DNA from: Bacillota bacterium
GTDB lineage: Bacteria > Bacillota > Proteinivoracia > UBA4975
DNA: 9,886 bases
Assembly (NCBI GenBank): GCA_012727415.1
Contig: JAAYHI010000074.1
Location: forward strand, 1-9,886
Reading direction: 5' to 3'
Part shown: piece after piece, positions 6,704-9,886 of the stretch
Layout: every line of letters starts with the position of its first letter
How positions within the stretch are numbered: position 1 is the stretch's first letter
Program-made: the position numbers and the translations under genes
The notes under the pieces: model-generated
Told to the model about the DNA's origin: nothing
Database searches by the model: none
What the model saw: the letters and a program-made list of their open reading frames with translations, nothing else

Positions 6704-6725
6704 AAAGTCAGGATTTCCTGACTTT
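6704..6725 (-). terminator. Rho-independent terminator of the XRE-ImmA/PIN operon
   Basis: AAAGTCAGGA (6704-6713) and TCCTGACTTT (6716-6725) form a perfect 10-base stem. On the minus strand the stem runs straight into a run of eight T, the classic form. It lies about 145 bases past the PIN gene stop with nothing else between but the 36-base repeat, so it most likely ends that operon. On the plus strand a weaker CCGTTTT follows. Confidence 0.85.
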
Positions 6726-6778
6726 CCGTTTTAATAGAGCAAAGACTTTAGCATACGCGCTTTTATTCTGTCCGTGGT

Positions 6779-6814
6779 AGATGATAGGAAGCAGTAGAAC
6801 CGTCCCTGTGCTTC
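6779..6814 (+). repeat. 36-base repeat, copy 2 (REP-like)
   Basis: This copy matches 5067-5102 except T for C at unit position 31, which lengthens its pairing arms to GAAGCA and TGCTTC. Together the two copies frame the exonuclease-BRCT gene, its promoter and the terminator at 6704. This copy lies between the PIN gene stop and that terminator, so it would be transcribed in the 3' end of the operon. Confidence 0.85.
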
Positions 6815-6832
6815 CTTGACTGCCGTCCCTCT

Positions 6833-6847
6833 GCCAGCACAGCTGGC
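6833..6847. other. Six-base-pair hairpin after the PIN gene
   Basis: GCCAGC and GCTGGC form a perfect stem around ACA, 22 bases past the PIN stop. No T tract follows on the minus strand, so it is more likely an mRNA 3' structure than the terminator. Confidence 0.4.
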
Positions 6848-6869
6848 TCACTTGTGGCAATCAGCTCCC

Positions 6870-7355
6870 CTATAAACGTTTGCGTATCTCACTGAAAGGT
6901 AAACGAATAAGCTTACCATTGTTTTTATTCAAGGCAAGCATAAATTGATGGTACTCATCAGCGTAAATACATTGCAGCCGCTTCAATTCATCAAACAGCC
7001 ACAAAGTTCCTTTAACATCTATGCTCATAGCTTGTCCTGCTTTTCTGAGGGCCTTATCTCCAGTTAATAGGGGAAGGCTACGTTTCACTGTAATTGCAAG
7101 GGACAAAGCATCATAACGGGATAGCTTGGGAAAAGAGAGCATTATATCCTCTATAGCTAGATACTCTTCCACACTGGCAGCCAATGGATTAAGCCCATAA
7201 TCCATTAATTTTCTGCTTAAACCAGGAGGCGACAATAGCTCGTCTTCTATTGCATCAGTACTTAAATAAAAGCAGTAGCCTAATCGAAACGGCAGTTCCA
7301 ACCCATCAACTACCAGGAAATCAACCCAAATACTTGTATCACTAATTAATTGCAT
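6870..7355 (-). CDS. PIN-domain ribonuclease, probable toxin of a type II toxin-antitoxin pair
   Basis: PIN proteins are Mg-dependent ribonucleases with a cluster of four acidic residues. The 161-residue product opens MQLISDTSIWVDFLVVDGLE (first Asp, D6). It has AIEDELLSPPG (E37-E39), SRYDALSLAIT (D82) and LLTGDKALRKAG (D100), then VKGTLWLFDELK, the usual PIN ending, and a short basic tail ending EIRKRL. The ELPFR...DAIEDELLSPPGL pattern is one I recall from clostridial PIN proteins paired with HTH/metallopeptidase genes. The ATG at 7355 is chosen because the PIN fold starts there and GGTGAGGG lies 5 bases upstream. It overlaps the end of the upstream gene by 14 bases, so translation is probably coupled. 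Toxicity is inferred from fold and context, not shown. Confidence 0.85.
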   Translation of the reverse strand: MQLISDTSIWVDFLVVDGLELPFRLGYCFYLSTDAIEDELLSPPGLSRKLMDYGLNPLAASVEEYLAIEDIMLSFPKLSRYDALSLAITVKRSLPLLTGDKALRKAGQAMSIDVKGTLWLFDELKRLQCIYADEYHQFMLALNKNNGKLIRLPFSEIRKRL

Positions 7356-8385
7356 ATGCGCCCTCACCAAAGCATGCCTCGTGAACTTCCTGGTAGGAGA
7401 CCTGTAGTAACTCGGCCCCTTTTTGTACGCTAACCTCCCCCTCAGAAACAGCGCGAAAAACAAGCTGTCTGAAAAGCCTAGTCTCCTCAGGGTTAATTCG
7501 GGATGGTTCGTTTACTTGCCACCCCATTTGGGAAGCCCTCTTCATAAAACGCCGATACGCTTCTTCGCTCACTATCTTAAGCTCCCTGGCCCGGTACGCC
7601 AGACAAAGCATAGAAATCCCATATTCTTTTGCAGTTAGCTCCATATCCCTGTAAATCCCGGTTCTTCTGATTCCTAGCTCTCGAAGGGCGTCATTGCGGG
7701 GAAACAAAAATGCATCGGCAATTGCATTAGATACTTTCTCACACTCGTTTTCTGGGGACCAACTAAAGTATAGATGCGCTAACTCATGAGCGATAGTAAA
7801 GCGCTGTCTTTCGGGATTCATATTTCTGTTGACAGCAATATACGGCCTCCCGTTCACTGACCCATTTATTCCAGAGAAATCTCTATCATTAATTTCTTTA
7901 CTGAAGATAAGGATTCCCTTATTCTCAACAGCATCAACTAAATTAGGGACAGGACCCTCCGGTCCGAGATTTAGCCAGAGCCTCAATTCCCTGGCATTTT
8001 CCTCAACATCCTCAGATAGCTGGCCTATATTGCATGCTGGCACAGCAGGTAAATTCGCCTCGCCAAGAATTTCTATGATGTTGTAAAACCGGCTGAAGTA
8101 TTCTTCAATGCTTTCGTGAATAAGGTCCTGCTTTGATCTCCCAAGTCTAGTATTCTTTCGAAATTGGCCATGGACAAATAGTAATTTGTCATTTCGCGGA
8201 GTCAAGAGATCAACTATTCTTATATTAAAAACTTCAGCTAGTTTACTGAGAGTTTCTCGGTCTGGGTTACGTGTTCCCTTCTCGTAATTAGATATTGCCA
8301 TACTGGTCAAACCTACTCTATCTGCCAACTCTCGCATGGTCAAACCATTCAGCAACCGATGATATCTCAGATTTTTGCTGAACAC
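7342..8385 (-). CDS. XRE-family HTH / ImmA-IrrE metallopeptidase, probable antitoxin and autorepressor
   Basis: The 347-residue protein starts with an XRE helix-turn-helix (about residues 3-60): FSKNLRYHRLLNGLTMRELA, VGLTSMAISNYEKGTRNPD, LSKLAEVFNI. The second half is an ImmA/IrrE (COG2856) peptidase: GSVNGRPYIAVNRNM, RFTIAHELAHLYF with HELAH at about 200-204, and the third zinc ligand in ECEKVSNAIADAFLFP (about E216). Its end, VSVQKGAELLQVSYQEVHEA, is the usual C-terminal segment of the family. ImmA cleaves the ICEBs1 repressor; fused XRE-ImmA proteins are often encoded ahead of toxins. The GTG at 8385 fits best, 8 bases after GGAGG and at the natural MFSKNLR start; the in-frame GTG at 8394 overlaps that site. 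It is first gene of an operon with the PIN gene. The catalytic HExxH is intact, so protease activity is plausible. Confidence 0.9.
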   Translation of the reverse strand: MFSKNLRYHRLLNGLTMRELADRVGLTSMAISNYEKGTRNPDRETLSKLAEVFNIRIVDLLTPRNDKLLFVHGQFRKNTRLGRSKQDLIHESIEEYFSRFYNIIEILGEANLPAVPACNIGQLSEDVEENARELRLWLNLGPEGPVPNLVDAVENKGILIFSKEINDRDFSGINGSVNGRPYIAVNRNMNPERQRFTIAHELAHLYFSWSPENECEKVSNAIADAFLFPRNDALRELGIRRTGIYRDMELTAKEYGISMLCLAYRARELKIVSEEAYRRFMKRASQMGWQVNEPSRINPEETRLFRQLVFRAVSEGEVSVQKGAELLQVSYQEVHEACFGEGAYAIN

Positions 8386-8405
8386 ATGCAACACCTCCTG
8401 TTTAT

Positions 8406-8433
8406 ATTATATTTGGTTTTTGCAAAAAGTAAA
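8406..8433 (-). promoter_or_regulatory. Promoter of the XRE-ImmA/PIN operon
   Basis: On the minus strand TTTACT (8428-8433) and a perfect TATAAT (8406-8411) are spaced by 16 bases. Transcription would begin close to 8399, just before the AGGAGG ribosome site, giving a very short leader. Confidence 0.65.
8417..8428. promoter_or_regulatory. 12-base perfect palindrome in the promoter spacer, operator candidate
   Basis: TTTTTGCAAAAA is fully self-complementary and lies between the -35 and -10 boxes, where a bound XRE dimer would block RNA polymerase. Autoregulation by the HTH protein is the natural guess. AT-rich palindromes do arise by chance, so the site needs testing. Confidence 0.55.
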
Positions 8434-8460
8434 CACGCGAGTTGTATTAATTTGCGTGTT
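8432..8460. promoter_or_regulatory. Inverted repeat AACACGC / GCGTGTT upstream of the operon promoter
   Basis: AACACGC (8432-8438) and GCGTGTT (8454-8460) are perfect inverted arms 15 bases apart, with centres about two helical turns from each other. The left arm touches the -35 box. It is a second operator candidate, perhaps for cooperative binding with the 8417-8428 palindrome. Confidence 0.45.
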
Positions 8461-8481
8461 AGTATACCAGACAATAACTGA

Positions 8482-8508
8482 AAACAGGCCGACTTCGCTG
8501 ACCTGTTT
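8482..8508 (-). terminator. Possible terminator of the nudC gene
   Basis: AAACAGG (8482-8488) and CCTGTTT (8502-8508) form a 7-base stem with a 13-base loop; on the minus strand it ends in TTTT. It lies about 110 bases past the nudC stop and just before the next operon's promoter. The stem is short and the loop large, so this is a tentative call. Confidence 0.4.
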
Positions 8509-8616
8509 ACATAAATGGCGTTACCCTATACTTCCCCAGTCGGACATTAGTCCCTAGTATTAATCAACAGGTGGTCGCTTCTTCATTCGCTCCAAATGAT
8601 CCTCGGTAAAGCAATA

Positions 8617-9453
8617 TTAGATCTTAACTGCTCCAGTTCTAAATACTTCAATCATCTCGCTGGTAAGGCTTACCTTCTCGACCTGGGGAGGAATATCTTC
8701 TCTGTTCATCCACACCCCCAGGGAGAGCTCGTCCTCCTGGAGCCTGATGGTATCATTCCCATCAAGCTCAGCAAAAAAGCCGGCGAGGATTGTATCAGTA
8801 AAGGGCCAGGGCTGGCTCTTGTAATAATATAGATTCCTGACCTTTAGCCCTACTTCTTCCTGGACCTCCCGGCAGACGGTCTGCTCCAGACTCTCTCCTA
8901 TCTCCGAAAAACCGGCGATGAGGGCATATCTGTTATAGGCTCGGCCTTTATACTTAGTCAATAGCAGGCGGTCTTGGTCATAAACGGCAACGATAACGCA
9001 GGGAGCTATGGTCGGGTATACCTCAAAGCCACAGGATTCGCAATATAGCATCCTTTCCTTTGTTGAGTGCTGCATCCCTTTGCCGCAGCGGCTGCAAAAG
9101 CGGTGATTATTGTACCACCTGTTAAGTTGCCATCCCACCGCGCCCGCAAAGGAACGCCAGTGATTGGCTCTCAGTCTCGTTGCAGGTACATAGGACCAGC
9201 CTGCAACTGAATCTAAGCCTTTCTCATCCACTAAGTAGAAGTTAACATCATCCACCGCGAAAAGATATTGAGCATTATCTCTGAGCTCCGGATATTCCCG
9301 GGCGAAATCTGAGAAAGACGGGTACCAGAGTTTATCCATCCCTTCTTTTACCAGCACAGTGTCCTCCAGATAAGAAAGGAACAGATCCTCGGATTTTGCT
9401 TTTTGGTTCATGTAAGCAGTATTGAATTTCCTCGGTGCGATCTCATGGATCAT
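8617..9453 (-). CDS. nudC: NudC-type NAD(H) diphosphatase / mRNA de-NADding Nudix hydrolase
   Basis: NudC hydrolyses NAD(H) to NMN(H) and AMP and, in characterised members, removes NAD caps from RNA. The 278-residue product has a divergent N-terminal domain (1-115) and a four-Cys zinc ribbon (C120, C123, C138, C141 in RFCSRCGKGM and YCESCGFEVYPTIAP). The complete Nudix box GX5EX7REUXEEXGU runs from G181 to L203 (GFSEIGE...REVQEEVGL). The NudC signature SQPWPF at 213-218 separates this family from other Nudix enzymes. Length fits the family (about 260-300). The ATG at 9453 has GGGGG 8 bases upstream. It is a single-gene unit, with a perfect TATAAT at 9490-9495 as a possible -10. It should act in the cytosol in NAD turnover or RNA decapping. 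Confidence 0.93.
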   Translation of the reverse strand: MIHEIAPRKFNTAYMNQKAKSEDLFLSYLEDTVLVKEGMDKLWYPSFSDFAREYPELRDNAQYLFAVDDVNFYLVDEKGLDSVAGWSYVPATRLRANHWRSFAGAVGWQLNRWYNNHRFCSRCGKGMQHSTKERMLYCESCGFEVYPTIAPCVIVAVYDQDRLLLTKYKGRAYNRYALIAGFSEIGESLEQTVCREVQEEVGLKVRNLYYYKSQPWPFTDTILAGFFAELDGNDTIRLQEDELSLGVWMNREDIPPQVEKVSLTSEMIEVFRTGAVKI

Positions 9454-9489
9454 CTAGCATCCCCCTGCCTGCAAGTAGCCGCATTCGGT

Positions 9490-9495
9490 ATTATA
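9490..9495 (-). promoter_or_regulatory. Possible -10 box of nudC
   Basis: TATAAT on the minus strand, 36 bases ahead of the ATG at 9453. No good -35 is found 16-18 bases further up, so the promoter may be weak or activator-dependent. Confidence 0.4.
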
Positions 9496-9712
9496 CTCCC
9501 ATTTTACCAGAGAGCGGTGAAACTACCCAATCACAAATTGCCGCCATCTCATCTATTACATGAGAGACGATGACTAGCCTTCTTCCCGCAAGCGTAAGTC
9601 CAACCTCTGATGGCGGACATGGGGATCCAGAATAATCTTTTGGCTGCTTCAATAATATATTTACTCTCACTATTAGAGGTATAAAATCCTGCAAAGATGG
9701 GTGTATATCCAT
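9491..9712 (-). CDS. Small hypothetical ORF, doubtful
   Basis: A 73-codon open frame begins at ATG 9712 (MDIHPSLQDFIPLIVRVNIL) and ends in VVSPLSGKMGV. I recognise no domain. There is no ribosome binding site before the ATG, and its stop lies on the possible nudC -10 box. It sits in a 367-base stretch (9454-9820) between nudC and the gene entering from the right. The hydrophobic and basic residues are mixed without a clear membrane segment. It may be a remnant of a larger protein or simply an open frame by chance. Confidence 0.2.
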   Translation of the reverse strand: MDIHPSLQDFIPLIVRVNILLKQPKDYSGSPCPPSEVGLTLAGRRLVIVSHVIDEMAAICDWVVSPLSGKMGV

Positions 9713-9745
9713 AGAACGCGATATATTTGACAGCGTACAGAGTAA

Positions 9746-9777
9746 AAGCCCCGGACTAGAAATGCAATCCGGGGCTT
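9746..9777 (-). terminator. Rho-independent terminator of the gene entering from the right
   Basis: AAGCCCCGGA (9746-9755) and TCCGGGGCTT (9768-9777) form a perfect GC-rich 10-base stem with a 12-base loop. On the minus strand it ends in TTTT. It lies 44 bases past the stop at 9821, the expected place. Confidence 0.8.
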
Positions 9778-9820
9778 AATGCCTTGATGCAGGAGAATTA
9801 GAGTATTCGACCTTATTTAA

Positions 9821-9886
9821 TCACTCCAGGCTATCTACCAGCAGCTCGTAGTACTCCTGGGTCTGCTCCGGTGTCCTGGCAGAGAA
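9821..9886 (-). CDS. C-terminal end of an unidentified protein (5' part outside the window)
   Basis: The last 21 codons read FSARTPEQTQEYYELLVDSL, then E and a TGA at 9821-9823. The frame is open to the window edge and a strong terminator follows, so a real gene is likely. The fragment is too short to name a family. Confidence 0.65.
   Translation of the reverse strand, partial: FSARTPEQTQEYYELLVDSLE

Noticed and set aside
5067..6814. Two repeats as a CRISPR array
   Set aside because: Only two copies 1.7 kb apart with a gene between them and no cas gene.
7356..7463. N-terminal extension of the PIN protein
   Set aside because: It lies inside the upstream gene in another frame, and the PIN fold begins exactly at ATG 7355 with its own ribosome site.
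8513..8616. Possible small gene or RNA between nudC and the operon promoter
   Set aside because: No open frame with a ribosome site and only a 4-base stem (GGAC/GTCC) is visible.
8596..8832. Plus-strand open frame opposite the end of nudC
   Set aside because: It is antisense to the conserved C-terminal part of NudC and has no supporting signal.

Overview
The window reads as a piece of accessory or remodelled chromosome from a low-to-mid GC Gram-positive anaerobe, most likely Clostridia / Peptococcaceae-like (Desulfotomaculum, Pelotomaculum or Moorella relatives). This rests on strong GGAGG ribosome binding sites, a glycyl-radical-enzyme remnant of anaerobic metabolism, a DUF2812 membrane protein, an IS21-family element, and small 'AGAACCGTCCCTG' repeats of a kind I recall from such genomes. 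The placement is inference; there is no rRNA or other marker gene.

Layout: (1) 1-~2400, an IS21-family insertion sequence with istA and istB on the minus strand and nested inverted repeats at its ends; its left tip lies just outside the window. (2) ~2402-2718, the 5' part of a three-Cys-motif partner (TcmP-like) gene, cut by the IS. (3) 2975-3586, a DUF2812 membrane protein lacking the PadR regulator it usually travels with. (4) 3883-4923, on the plus strand, a broken glycyl radical enzyme gene with an in-frame amber codon and no catalytic C-terminal half, followed by a short tail that looks like another protein's end. (5) 5131-6507, an intact DEDDh exonuclease / tandem TerB-like repeat / BRCT protein, bracketed by two near-identical 36-bp repeats. 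(6) 6870-8385, a two-gene operon: an XRE-HTH/ImmA-IrrE metallopeptidase overlapping a PIN-domain ribonuclease, a probable toxin-antitoxin pair with a palindromic operator candidate inside its promoter. (7) 8617-9453, NudC-type NAD(H) diphosphatase with a Zn ribbon. (8) 9491-9712, a doubtful small ORF; 9746-9777, a good terminator; and 9821-9886, the last 21 codons of a minus-strand gene entering from the right.

The left half records decay: a transposon in tcmP, a wrecked catabolic gene and scattered repeats. The centre and right half hold intact genes that are mostly stand-alone units. The parts most worth following are the XRE-ImmA/PIN operon with its built-in operator and the exonuclease-TerB-BRCT gene between repeats. 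I do not see one large undescribed multi-gene system, and I do not claim one.
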